A stretch of DNA of 64,000 nt from IMG/VR virus record IMGVR_UViG_3300027747_002579, positions 1 through 64,000 of that record. One strand, 5' to 3'. The notes under the pieces were generated by a model, which saw only the letters and a program-made list of their open reading frames with translations, searched no databases and had not been told where the DNA came from. The DNA is from a virus. Shown here piece after piece: positions 1 through 8,102 of the stretch. Within the stretch, counting starts at the first letter, position 1; each line of letters opens with the position of its first letter. Position numbers and translations under genes: made by a program.

Positions 1-149
1 CTAGAAAAAAAAATTTTTTTTTTGTATTTATATTTCCCCTTACCTTTGAAGGGTGGAGGGCGGGAATAGATCTATAGAAACCATAGAATTTTTAGGATTT
101 TATAGCTTATGTGGTTTAGAGGAGTTTTTAGTTTACACGAAAATGTTTC
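1..149. other. Non-coding leader upstream of the late gene block
   Basis: No open reading frame is supported here. The first 23 bases hold a run of A followed by a run of T, a self-complementary A/T palindrome. A short hairpin follows, with CCCTT (37-41) pairing with AAGGG (49-53) around a 7-base loop, then a purine-rich stretch. The region precedes the first gene of a long + strand block, so it may be the junction with an oppositely oriented block outside the window; that is inference. Confidence 0.5.
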
Positions 150-157
150 TATCTTTG
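127..157 (+). promoter_or_regulatory. Bacteroidota-type promoter for the small-gene/packaging operon
   Basis: TATCTTTG at 150-157 is an exact match to the Bacteroidota -7 consensus TAnnTTTG. The upstream -33 element is poor (TTTAG at 127-131 rather than TTTG). The first start codon is at 170, so the leader would be about 10 bases. It would be read by the host primary sigma factor. Confidence 0.6.
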
Positions 158-169
158 TAGGAATTAAAT

Positions 170-523
170 ATGGAAAATAGGAAAACGATATTACAGACAT
201 TGAGGAAAACACTTCCTGATGTTTATTCAATAGCAGAAAAGTATTATACATTCATTTCTGTTATGAATGACATTAAGTTGTCTGAGAGAGAAATACAATT
301 GATATCATTTTTTGCTGTTAAAGGGAATATTTCCTATACAGTGAATAAGGAGGAGTTTTGTAAGAAGTATAACAGTTCAGAGGCTACGATGAATAATATT
401 ATTTCTAAGCTTAAGAAGATGAAGATTTTGTATAAGGAAGGAAATAGGATAAAATTACATTCTGCCATTCTTTTGGATTTTAATAAAAACATTTCTTTGA
501 ACATAAATCTTGTACATGAATAG
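170..523 (+). CDS. Small winged-helix-like protein
   Basis: A 117-residue protein and first gene of the block, directly behind a host-type promoter. Residues about 38-100 read like a winged helix: a helix beginning LSEREIQLI, then a helix-turn-helix-like stretch near 60-85 (EEFCKKYNSSEATMNN) and a basic, hydrophobic wing (KMKILYKEGNRIKL). This suggests DNA binding, perhaps regulation or packaging, but no family was recognised with certainty. Its 3' end overlaps the next gene, which suggests translational coupling. It could equally be a small structural protein. Confidence 0.6.
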   Translation: MENRKTILQTLRKTLPDVYSIAEKYYTFISVMNDIKLSEREIQLISFFAVKGNISYTVNKEEFCKKYNSSEATMNNIISKLKKMKILYKEGNRIKLHSAILLDFNKNISLNINLVHE

Positions 524-866
524 ACCCTCTTCTATGTCGATTAAGGAATACCTTGTACGTTTACAAGCTATGTCTTCTCTAAGAAGTGAGAGTGTTATTA
601 ACAGTGTTATTACACATCAGTTTCAGAGTGCTAACGATGCTATGAAAACAAACAATAGCATAGAGATTTCTGGCTTTGGGAAGTTTTATTTTAATTTGCC
701 AAAGGCTAAGAAAAGGATAGAAGCTCTTAATAATAAAATAAGGAATTATAAGAGAGCGTTAATAGAAGACAGTCCTTCAGAAATTCTCATAAAAAGAATA
801 GAAGCAAGAATTGTTTTTCTACAGGAAGAATTAGACAGATTAAATAATAAAACCAATGAGCTTTAA
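510..866 (+). CDS. HU/IHF-like DNA-binding protein
   Basis: A 118-residue protein. Residues 51-61 (IEISGFGKFYF) match the HU/IHF strand signature (consensus VELRGFGxFxV), and the preceding helical part (SVINSVITHQFQSANDAM) fits the HU helix before it. Residues 65-116 form a charged helix likely to be a coiled coil, an extension absent from classical HU. HU/IHF subunits are a recurring gene type in crAss-like phages. It may bend or compact phage DNA for packaging or transcription. The start at 510 overlaps the previous gene by 14 bases; an in-frame ATG at 516 is a reasonable alternative. Confidence 0.72.
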   Translation: MYMNRPSSMSIKEYLVRLQAMSSLRSESVINSVITHQFQSANDAMKTNNSIEISGFGKFYFNLPKAKKRIEALNNKIRNYKRALIEDSPSEILIKRIEARIVFLQEELDRLNNKTNEL

Positions 867-1158
867 ACAAATTTTAGAAGGATGGAGAAATCACATTATT
901 CCTCCACATGAAATGAAAGAAGTGATTAATAACACTTCTATAGAAAGAATGAATATATGTAACAAGTGTGAATGGTTTTCTGAGAACAGAAAGAAGACAG
1001 GGGAATATAACACGTTGCGTCCTGATGAACATTGTACAAATTGTGGATGTACGCTTTCTGCTAAAACAAAATGTCTTTCTTGTAGCTGTCCTTTGTCTCT
1101 ATGGGATGCTGTTACAACAGATGAAAGTATTGATGACGAATTAAATGATTTGAAATGA
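856..1158 (+). CDS. Small zinc-ribbon-like protein
   Basis: A 100-residue protein with eight cysteines in zinc-knuckle spacing: C35-x2-C38, C60-x2-C63-x-C65 and C73-x2-C76-x-C78. This pattern can bind one or two zinc ions. The N-terminal third is helical and the C-terminus is acidic. The gene overlaps both neighbours, so it belongs to the same translationally coupled chain ahead of TerL. The function is unknown; a nucleic-acid-binding or assembly role is inference. Confidence 0.65.
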   Translation: MSFKQILEGWRNHIIPPHEMKEVINNTSIERMNICNKCEWFSENRKKTGEYNTLRPDEHCTNCGCTLSAKTKCLSCSCPLSLWDAVTTDESIDDELNDLK

Positions 1159-1355
1159 ACAATATGACAATAAGGAAAGTGGAATTGTTGGCATTGCTAA
1201 CAGCTTTGAAAGAAGTGTATGAAACAACAGAGGTTAGGTATATTGATATTACAGCAACGCTTCATGACGATGAGGATACATTGATGATAACACCTTCTGA
1301 AGACGATGATGATGACGAAGAAATAATTGAAATTGATATAACAGATTTAGCATGA
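1155..1355 (+). CDS. Small acidic hypothetical protein
   Basis: A 66-residue protein with a strongly acidic C-terminal half, including a run of Asp/Glu around residues 48-57. The start overlaps the previous stop in an ATGA arrangement; an internal ATG at 1164 is possible. No family recognised. An acidic tail can mimic DNA or bind basic proteins, but nothing in the sequence decides its role. The opposite strand of the acidic stretch gives a poly-Ser reading frame that is only a shadow. Confidence 0.6.
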   Translation: MNNMTIRKVELLALLTALKEVYETTEVRYIDITATLHDDEDTLMITPSEDDDDDEEIIEIDITDLA

Positions 1356-1528
1356 ACACAATACAAGACGCATTTTATTTTATAGAGAAGTTGGCAGCAA
1401 TATGTGCTACGCCAGGAATTAATGTGACAACACAAGACATTGCAAATAATCAAATACAGAGATTGTTGGGTGTGGTGGAACAGGAAGTGAAGAAGATAAC
1501 AGCACAAAGCAGTGGAATAATAATTTAG
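1352..1528 (+). CDS. Small hypothetical protein (58 aa)
   Basis: The reading frame starts with an ATG overlapping the previous TGA (ATGA) and ends with TAG at 1526-1528, two bases before the next ATG. The 58-residue product is mostly helical, starts MNTIQDAFYFIEKLAAI and ends with Ile-Ile-Ile. It fills what would otherwise be a gap in a tightly packed chain, and the start-stop overlap is the main support for its being real. Function unknown. Confidence 0.6.
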   Translation: MNTIQDAFYFIEKLAAICATPGINVTTQDIANNQIQRLLGVVEQEVKKITAQSSGIII

Positions 1529-1530
1529 AA

Positions 1531-1800
1531 ATGGCAAAGAAGAAGAACGAATATAGTGAAATCATTGATGTGCTGAAAGAGCTAAAAACTCTCCATCCCT
1601 CTTATGGCATGGGAAGACACATAGCAACAGCTTTAGATGATTGTGGAGACGTGTGGGGAATGAGAGACAGTGAAATGCTTTTTGCTCTACAGAAATACAA
1701 GAGTGAATTAGATATGAACATTGTCTCAGATGATGCCCTTGACAATATTGTAAAGGATGGATTGAATTTATTTAACCAAGAAGACTATGGCGACTATTAA
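1531..1800 (+). CDS. Hypothetical protein (89 aa)
   Basis: A small, slightly acidic helical protein with a basic start (MAKKKNEYSE). It has a central segment HPSYGMGRHIATALDD and a C-terminus rich in Asp and Tyr. Its stop lies 14 bases inside the next gene, continuing the overlapping chain towards TerL. No family recognised. Position suggests an accessory role in packaging or gene control. Confidence 0.55.
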   Translation: MAKKKNEYSEIIDVLKELKTLHPSYGMGRHIATALDDCGDVWGMRDSEMLFALQKYKSELDMNIVSDDALDNIVKDGLNLFNQEDYGDY

Positions 1801-2119
1801 AAAAACTACATACATTAATACAGAACTTCTGTGGGCGGAGGAACAACTTACGTCATGGAAAGCATATGTTAATGCCAATCCTCTTCACGAGTTGAAGGAC
1901 AGGATTGAATGGAAACCAACATCAAAAGGAGGAATGCTCCCAATGGTGATTGCTTCTATAGAGGCTCAGGGGAAGTTTGTTCAAGAGACAATGAAGAACT
2001 ATTTAGCTTTATTAGAAGTGGTGGATAAACTTAGAGAAAAAGAAGAAGCAAAAGTGGAAGTGAGAGGTAAGGGAGAATTGTCTTCTATGGCTGAAGACTT
2101 TCTTAAAAATAGAAAATGA
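1787..2119 (+). CDS. Hypothetical protein ahead of TerL; small-terminase candidate
   Basis: A 110-residue, mostly alpha-helical protein. Residues about 60-95 form an amphipathic, charged helix (KNYLALLEVVDKLREKEE), and the C-terminus is basic. The gene lies immediately before TerL, sharing its TGA with the TerL ATG. That is where many tailed phages encode the small terminase subunit. No DNA-binding helix-turn-helix is obvious, so the small-terminase reading rests on position and size only. Confidence 0.5.
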   Translation: MATIKKTTYINTELLWAEEQLTSWKAYVNANPLHELKDRIEWKPTSKGGMLPMVIASIEAQGKFVQETMKNYLALLEVVDKLREKEEAKVEVRGKGELSSMAEDFLKNRK

Positions 2120-4143
2120 TCAATCTCAAAAATATAGATTATAAAGATTGGTACATCAATCAAAAAAGAATTCCAGATAAATCCTCTGAAGAACATAGAG
2201 AGTTTTTCAACCATCACAAAGAATTGTGTCTGAACGGAGCAATGATGGATGGTGTGTACATAAACCCATTTTTATATTGGCACCTCAACTTCTGGAACAC
2301 AGAGGTGGATATAATAGATGAACGTGGTAGAATTTCACAAAAATATGCCAATCCCTATTTGAGAGATAATGAATGGGTGATAACAAATGAAATTGATAGG
2401 GCACAGAACGAAAGAAAAGGACTTGTTATTTTAGGCATAAGACGTTTGGCAAAATCAGTTTTAGAATCAAGCTACATAGCTTGGGGAGCAACGTTTGATG
2501 AAAACTCACAGAACGTAATTGCAGGCTTAAATAGCCCTGATATAAAGCTTATTACAGATAAGATAGACAAGGGATTGAATTTCATTCCTGAAGCTTGGAG
2601 GTGGCAAAGAATAGAAGATAATTGGAAGAATCAAGTGACGCTAGGAATTAAAACTAAATCAGGAGAAAGGATTCCTTATTCCTCTATTCTTATTCGTAAC
2701 CTTGATGAAGGTAATAATGAGGAAGCTATTGCAGGTACAAAACCCAGAAAGCTTATTATAGATGAGATAGGAAAAGGATCCTTTCTTAGAGGACTTCAAG
2801 CTGCTATTCCAGGATTTACAACACCCTTTGGTTGGGGATGTAGTCCAATTCTTACAGGAACAGGTGGTGACATGAAAAGATTTATGGATGCCAAGAGTCT
2901 TATGTTTGATGTAGACAATTTTAACTTCCTTACGTACAATAATTCAAAAGACACGTCTAGAATACATGGGCTATTTATTTCTAACAAGTATAGAATGGAA
3001 GCCAAAGAAGACTCTTCTCTTGGTGCTTTCCTAAACGTTCCTCTTTCTTCAGAACTACACCAAGTTAAAATGCTTGTAAGCAATGAAGAAAAAGCAAATG
3101 CTCTCACTGTAAGTAATCTTGAACGTCTGAAGAAAGCTGGAGATAGAATTGCCTATCTAAAAGAAAAGATGTACTATCCTCAAGAAGTGGATGATATATT
3201 TTTAAATGAGGATACAAACATATTTGATATTGAATCTGCCAAGAGACAAAAGAGTAGATTGTTACAACAATTGAGAACAGGCACTCCTGTTATTCTTTTC
3301 CAAGATGAGGGTAAAATATCACACGAGTTTACAGACAAACTACCTATTTCAAACTTTCCTCTAAAGAATTCTGATTTAAAAGATGCTCCTGTAGTTATAT
3401 ATGAATTTCCTATAGAAAATCCTCCATACGGATTGTATGTAGCAGGAGTGGATCCCTACAGACAGGGACAATCAGCATACAGTTCTTCTCTAGGTAGTGT
3501 GTACATATATAAGAGAATGCACAGCTTGATGGATGAAAAATACCAAGACATGTTTGTAGCTTCTTATTGTGCACGTCCTGATAAGAAAGAAACATGGGAA
3601 GAACAAGCTAGAATGCTAATTAAATATTACAATGCTCGCACCCTTTGTGAGAATGATGATATTTCTTTTATAGAATACATGAAGTCAAAAGGAGATGCAC
3701 AATATCTAGAAAAGCAGCCTCAATGGCTCATGGAGATTGTTCCTAACACAACAGTGAAGCGAGAATATGGAATACATAGAAGTAGTCAAAAGATTATTGA
3801 TTATTTACATGCATGTCTGAAGAAATATATGGAAGAATCTATTGTTAAAGAAACTGATGAGAATGGCTCTGTGATTAGAGAGGTGTTTGGGGTGAATAAA
3901 ATACTTGATCCCGTTCTTCTAGAAGAGATTATTCAATATAACGATAATGGTAACTTTGATAGAATCATTGCTGCGGAATTAGCAATAGCACAAGCACTCA
4001 AAATGGATCCTATATTTGGAAGAATTGGAGGAAGTGGAGATGATAGAGTGAAATCTTTGTATTCAGGAAAAAGAAACAATAAATTATTTTCTGAATCAAG
4101 TTCTCTTTTTTACAATAAACAAAAACAAAAACTGTTTACATAA
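2116..4143 (+). CDS. terL: Terminase large subunit (packaging ATPase/nuclease)
   Basis: A 675-residue protein that pumps DNA into the prohead and cuts concatemers. The Walker A-like loop is GIRRLAKS at residues 107-114, with Ala where Gly is usual before Lys-Ser. Walker B is LIIDE at 213-217, with the catalytic Glu. The RNase H-like nuclease domain has three acidic positions: D446 in VDPYRQGQS, E512 in LCENDD and D615 in FDRIIAAE. The length suits TerL of large phages, including crAss-like ones. The start overlaps the previous stop by 4 bases, and the stop shares a base with the portal ATG. Confidence 0.92.
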   Translation: MINLKNIDYKDWYINQKRIPDKSSEEHREFFNHHKELCLNGAMMDGVYINPFLYWHLNFWNTEVDIIDERGRISQKYANPYLRDNEWVITNEIDRAQNERKGLVILGIRRLAKSVLESSYIAWGATFDENSQNVIAGLNSPDIKLITDKIDKGLNFIPEAWRWQRIEDNWKNQVTLGIKTKSGERIPYSSILIRNLDEGNNEEAIAGTKPRKLIIDEIGKGSFLRGLQAAIPGFTTPFGWGCSPILTGTGGDMKRFMDAKSLMFDVDNFNFLTYNNSKDTSRIHGLFISNKYRMEAKEDSSLGAFLNVPLSSELHQVKMLVSNEEKANALTVSNLERLKKAGDRIAYLKEKMYYPQEVDDIFLNEDTNIFDIESAKRQKSRLLQQLRTGTPVILFQDEGKISHEFTDKLPISNFPLKNSDLKDAPVVIYEFPIENPPYGLYVAGVDPYRQGQSAYSSSLGSVYIYKRMHSLMDEKYQDMFVASYCARPDKKETWEEQARMLIKYYNARTLCENDDISFIEYMKSKGDAQYLEKQPQWLMEIVPNTTVKREYGIHRSSQKIIDYLHACLKKYMEESIVKETDENGSVIREVFGVNKILDPVLLEEIIQYNDNGNFDRIIAAELAIAQALKMDPIFGRIGGSGDDRVKSLYSGKRNNKLFSESSSLFYNKQKQKLFT

Positions 4144-6731
4144 TGCCTATAATTAGATATACAAAAGATGCTACGATTAGATATGCCTATCTTAATATAT
4201 TCCCTGACCAATTTAAAACAGACAAAGAGAAGCAAGATGAGAGTTGGGTGAAGAACACAATGGACTATTTTGCAAACAAAGCATATTCTGAATATGTAAA
4301 GAATAGAGATACATTTGTTAAAAACTATGATCTTATTAAAGGGATTCTTCGTCCTGAAGATTTTTATCAAGAACAAGATGTAAAGTCATTTACAGAAATG
4401 TTACAAAGTGATTTGGAACTTCCTGCATATGTTAAACATTATTCAATTATTACAACACCTGTTAATGAGCTTGTGGGAGAGATTTCAAAAAGACCTAACA
4501 CATATTCTATAAAAGCATTTGATGATGATAGCAAGGCAGAAGAGTTGGAATACAAAACACAGCTTCTTCAGGACTACGTAATGAATCAAGTGAAACAAGA
4601 CATTCTGCAGAAAGCAGCAATGAGAGGAGAAGAAATAGACGAGGAGCAGTTGAATCAAATGACAATGGAGCAGGTGAAAGAAGATTTAGATTCTTACACA
4701 TCTGTTGCAGAGAAATGGGCAAATCACATACTTACAGCTACAAAAGCTGAATTCAATCTCAAAGAAAAGAGTGAGGATGCATTTAGAGACATGATGATCA
4801 CTGCTAGAGAATTCTATCACATCTATGAAGATAATTCTAAAACAGGATATAATATAGAAGTGTGCAATCCTAAGAATACATGGTTTCTCACTACGCCTGA
4901 TAGGAAGTATATTTCAGATGTAACAGGTAGAGCACAAGGAGCGTATGCTGCTGGAACAGTGATGGTGATGGAATTGTCTGAAATTATAGAAACATTCCCA
5001 TTCATCACTAAAGAAGAGATAGATCATTTAAGAAGTTCTTTACAAGACTACGGACTTATAAATGTGAGAGAGTCTAATTTGGGAAACCCTAATGCCACTC
5101 CTGGAACAGACTCTGTACAATACGACACCTATGATCCTCTTGTGCTTCGTACAAGAATGATTATTGAATCAGAAATGAAAGAGAACAATGATGGACTAAA
5201 AGACTTTTTAGGACTCACATCAAATGTTTCCTCATTTGGATACAAATATGTTGTTGTAAGAGCTTATTGGATTTCAAAAAAGAAAATAGGGAAGCTTATA
5301 TTCTTAGATGAAATGGGAAATGAACAATCAATATTAGTTGATGAGAGTTACAAAAGTAACACCATTCCTACACAACAGTCTTTAGAATGGGGATGGGTGA
5401 ATCAATGGTATGAAGGAGTGAAGATAGGACCAGACATCTATCACATCAAACCTTACAAGCTTCTTCCATACTGTCCTATTATAGGACTTACACATGAAGT
5501 GAAGAACACAGAAGCGAAGTCTTTAGTAGACTTAATGAAACCTTTTCAGGTGATATACAATGTTTGTATGAATCAACTGTTCAAACTTCTTGAGAAAGAA
5601 ATAGGAAAGGTTTATTTAACATCAATTAGACACATTCCTGTTCCAAAAGACGGAGATGCACAAGATGCTCTTGATATGTGGGAGTTGGAAGCAAGAAATC
5701 GAGGAGTGGTATTTATTGATGACTCTCCAGAAAATCTAAAAGCACCATCTTCTTTCAACCAGTTCAGAGACATTGATTTAACAAGAACACAAGAAATACA
5801 ATCTCGTTACACTCTTGCACAACAAATGAAGAATGAGTGTTGGGAATTGATAGGTATGTCTAAACAGAGAATGGGAAGTATTTCTGCATCAGAATCTGCT
5901 ACAGGAACAAATGCTGCTCTTACACAAAGTTATTCTCAAACAGAACCTCTTTTTGTAGCTCATGAATATGTATTAGGACAACTCTATCAAGCTGTTATTG
6001 ATGCTTCTCTCTATGTAGAAAGCAAAAAGCCTCAATCAACAATTTCATACATTACATCTAAAGGAGAATCAGCATTTGTAGAAGTGAATGGTACAGATTT
6101 GAGATTTAGAGATTTGAAAGTGTTTGCTACAAATAGACCTGAAGATAAGAAGATGTTTGAAGAGATTAGACAATTGTCTCAAGCTGTTATACAGAATGGT
6201 GGATCATTGTACGACATTATAGAATTGTATTCTACAGATTCTGTACGTCAAATGAAGAAGGTGTTTAAGACATTGAAAGATAGACAAGAGCAAATGCAAG
6301 ACCAACAACAACAAATGCAACAACAGCAGCAACAAGCTCAACAAGAACAAGCTCAAGCTCAATTGGCACAACAACAACAACAACATGAAGAGCAAATAGC
6401 TCATGATGACTATCAAAAACAACTTGATAGACTTTCTAAAGAGAAGATTGCAATTATTTCAGCAACAGGATATGGTAATGTTGCAGCAGAAGATGTTGAC
6501 CAGAACGCTGTTCCAGACGTATTAGAAATGAGTAAGCTTTCTCACGAGCAGGAAAAGGCTGCAAAAGATTATCAGTTGAAAATGCAAGACATTCAATTAA
6601 AGAATAAACAATCAAACGATAAGATGGCTTTAGAAAGAGAGAAGCTTCAAGTGGCAAGAGAAAATCAAAAGAATGATTTAGAGATTGCTAGAACAAATGC
6701 AAAGAACAGAGCATCAAAGAGTAAGAAATAG
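4143..6731 (+). CDS. Portal protein
   Basis: An 862-residue protein directly after TerL, the usual portal position. The long mixed alpha/beta body includes KPYKLLPYCPIIGLTHE and a following helical stretch typical of portal clip/stem regions. From about residue 705 the protein becomes an extended Gln-rich coiled coil (many QQQ runs) ending in a basic tail; portals of large podoviruses often have such a C-terminal barrel or helical extension. It would form the dodecameric ring at the special vertex. Assignment is by synteny, size and architecture, since portals vary widely in sequence. Confidence 0.85.
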   Translation: MPIIRYTKDATIRYAYLNIFPDQFKTDKEKQDESWVKNTMDYFANKAYSEYVKNRDTFVKNYDLIKGILRPEDFYQEQDVKSFTEMLQSDLELPAYVKHYSIITTPVNELVGEISKRPNTYSIKAFDDDSKAEELEYKTQLLQDYVMNQVKQDILQKAAMRGEEIDEEQLNQMTMEQVKEDLDSYTSVAEKWANHILTATKAEFNLKEKSEDAFRDMMITAREFYHIYEDNSKTGYNIEVCNPKNTWFLTTPDRKYISDVTGRAQGAYAAGTVMVMELSEIIETFPFITKEEIDHLRSSLQDYGLINVRESNLGNPNATPGTDSVQYDTYDPLVLRTRMIIESEMKENNDGLKDFLGLTSNVSSFGYKYVVVRAYWISKKKIGKLIFLDEMGNEQSILVDESYKSNTIPTQQSLEWGWVNQWYEGVKIGPDIYHIKPYKLLPYCPIIGLTHEVKNTEAKSLVDLMKPFQVIYNVCMNQLFKLLEKEIGKVYLTSIRHIPVPKDGDAQDALDMWELEARNRGVVFIDDSPENLKAPSSFNQFRDIDLTRTQEIQSRYTLAQQMKNECWELIGMSKQRMGSISASESATGTNAALTQSYSQTEPLFVAHEYVLGQLYQAVIDASLYVESKKPQSTISYITSKGESAFVEVNGTDLRFRDLKVFATNRPEDKKMFEEIRQLSQAVIQNGGSLYDIIELYSTDSVRQMKKVFKTLKDRQEQMQDQQQQMQQQQQQAQQEQAQAQLAQQQQQHEEQIAHDDYQKQLDRLSKEKIAIISATGYGNVAAEDVDQNAVPDVLEMSKLSHEQEKAAKDYQLKMQDIQLKNKQSNDKMALEREKLQVARENQKNDLEIARTNAKNRASKSKK

Positions 6732-6777
6732 TAATGCCATATTAAATTCAAAATTCACTGTTTTCAAACCTAATGTG

Positions 6778-6808
6778 TTTGTTAGAATACATTTAATACA
6801 TATTTTTA
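6778..6808 (+). promoter_or_regulatory. Weak candidate promoter before the scaffold/capsid genes
   Basis: TTTG at 6778-6781, a 19-base spacer and TATTTTTA at 6801-6808. This differs from the Bacteroidota consensus only in the last base of the -7 element. It sits in the only sizeable gap (98 bases) between portal and the next gene, whose ATG is at 6830. Extra transcription of scaffold and capsid from here would make sense but is inference. Confidence 0.35.
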
Positions 6809-6829
6809 CACTATAAACCAAAACTACAT

Positions 6830-8077
6830 ATGTCTGATAATTTAGAAACCCCATCATTTGGAGATTTCAGTATACAAAATACAATGGAAATGGGAATGGG
6901 CAATCAAGAATTGCTTAAAGACCTAATGTCCGCAGAAACATCCACTGCTTCTCCAGAAGAAGTGACTGAAATAAAAGAAGAAGCTCCAAAACCCTCCACA
7001 AAATCATCATCCCCAAAAACTACAGAAAGCGATGCTCCTAAAAAGGAAGAATCTGACGCAAGCAAATCGATTCAAGATTTTCTTCTTGGAGAAACAGAAG
7101 AAGAAGATGATGATGACGATATTCCTGCAAAACCATCTGCAAAATCTAAAACAGCTCCTTCAAATGAAGAATCTGATGATGATGACAATGATGATGTATC
7201 AAATAGATTTACAGCCCTTTCTAATGATTTATTCAAACTTGGAGTTTTTAATAAAGACGAAGATGAAGAGGATGTTAACATTGAATCAGCAGAAGACTTC
7301 CTTGAAAGATTCAATCTAGAAAAGAAGAAAGGATCTATAGAAATAGTGCAAAACTTCATAGGACAGTTTGGTGAAGATTATCAACAAGCATTCGATGCAA
7401 TCTTTGTAAAAGGTGTAGATCCTAAAGAATACTTTGGTGTATATAATAACATAGAAAGTTTTGCAAACCTTGATCTTTCTGAAGAAAGAAATCAGGAAGC
7501 AGTTTTGAAACAAGCTCTTGCTGATCAAGGATTTGATCCAGAAGATGTTGATTCAGAAATTGAAAGACTAAAAAATTATGGAGATTTAGAAACTGTAGCA
7601 CAAAAACACCACAAGGTGTTAGTGAAAAAAGAAGCAGCAAAACTCCAACAGTTAGAAAGACAAAACGAAGAAAGATTACAAAAGCAATATGCCTTTAGAC
7701 AACAATACGTAAACAACGTACAAAATGTTCTACAGTCAAAACTAAAAACAAAAGAATTTGATGGTATTCCCATCAATCCCAAACTTGCTGGTGATCTACA
7801 GGACTTCTTAGTGACAGAAAAATATCAAACTCCATCAGGAGAAAAACTTACAGAGTTTGATAGACAAATTCTTGAATTAAAAAGACCAGAGAATCATGAG
7901 ATGAAAGTGAAAGTGGGACTGCTTTTAAAAATTCTAGAAACTGACCCTACACTTTCAACAATACAAAAAAGGGCAGTGAGTAAAAAATCAGATGAGTTGT
8001 TTAGTGAAGTGGCAAGACAAACTTCAAAAAGTGGCAAATCACTAAGCTCATCAAAACCATCATCTTGGTTTCTGTAA
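6830..8077 (+). CDS. Acidic scaffold-like head protein
   Basis: A 415-residue protein between portal and major capsid protein, where scaffold or prohead-core proteins lie. The first half is low-complexity and acidic, with Ser/Thr/Pro/Lys segments and runs of Asp/Glu (about residues 85-95 and 113-123). The second half is helical and charged (KVLVKKEAAKLQQLERQNEERLQKQ), consistent with a coiled coil. The C-terminus is Ser-rich and ends in WFL. High acidity, helices and position fit scaffolding, but no specific family motif or protease is visible. Confidence 0.65.
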   Translation: MSDNLETPSFGDFSIQNTMEMGMGNQELLKDLMSAETSTASPEEVTEIKEEAPKPSTKSSSPKTTESDAPKKEESDASKSIQDFLLGETEEEDDDDDIPAKPSAKSKTAPSNEESDDDDNDDVSNRFTALSNDLFKLGVFNKDEDEEDVNIESAEDFLERFNLEKKKGSIEIVQNFIGQFGEDYQQAFDAIFVKGVDPKEYFGVYNNIESFANLDLSEERNQEAVLKQALADQGFDPEDVDSEIERLKNYGDLETVAQKHHKVLVKKEAAKLQQLERQNEERLQKQYAFRQQYVNNVQNVLQSKLKTKEFDGIPINPKLAGDLQDFLVTEKYQTPSGEKLTEFDRQILELKRPENHEMKVKVGLLLKILETDPTLSTIQKRAVSKKSDELFSEVARQTSKSGKSLSSSKPSSWFL

Positions 8078-8102
8078 CAAATAATAATAAAAGATAATAA
8101 AA

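Noticed and set aside
1262-1537. Minus-strand frame with a Ser run
   Set aside because: It mirrors the Asp-rich codons of the gene at 1155 and lies opposite two overlapping + strand genes.
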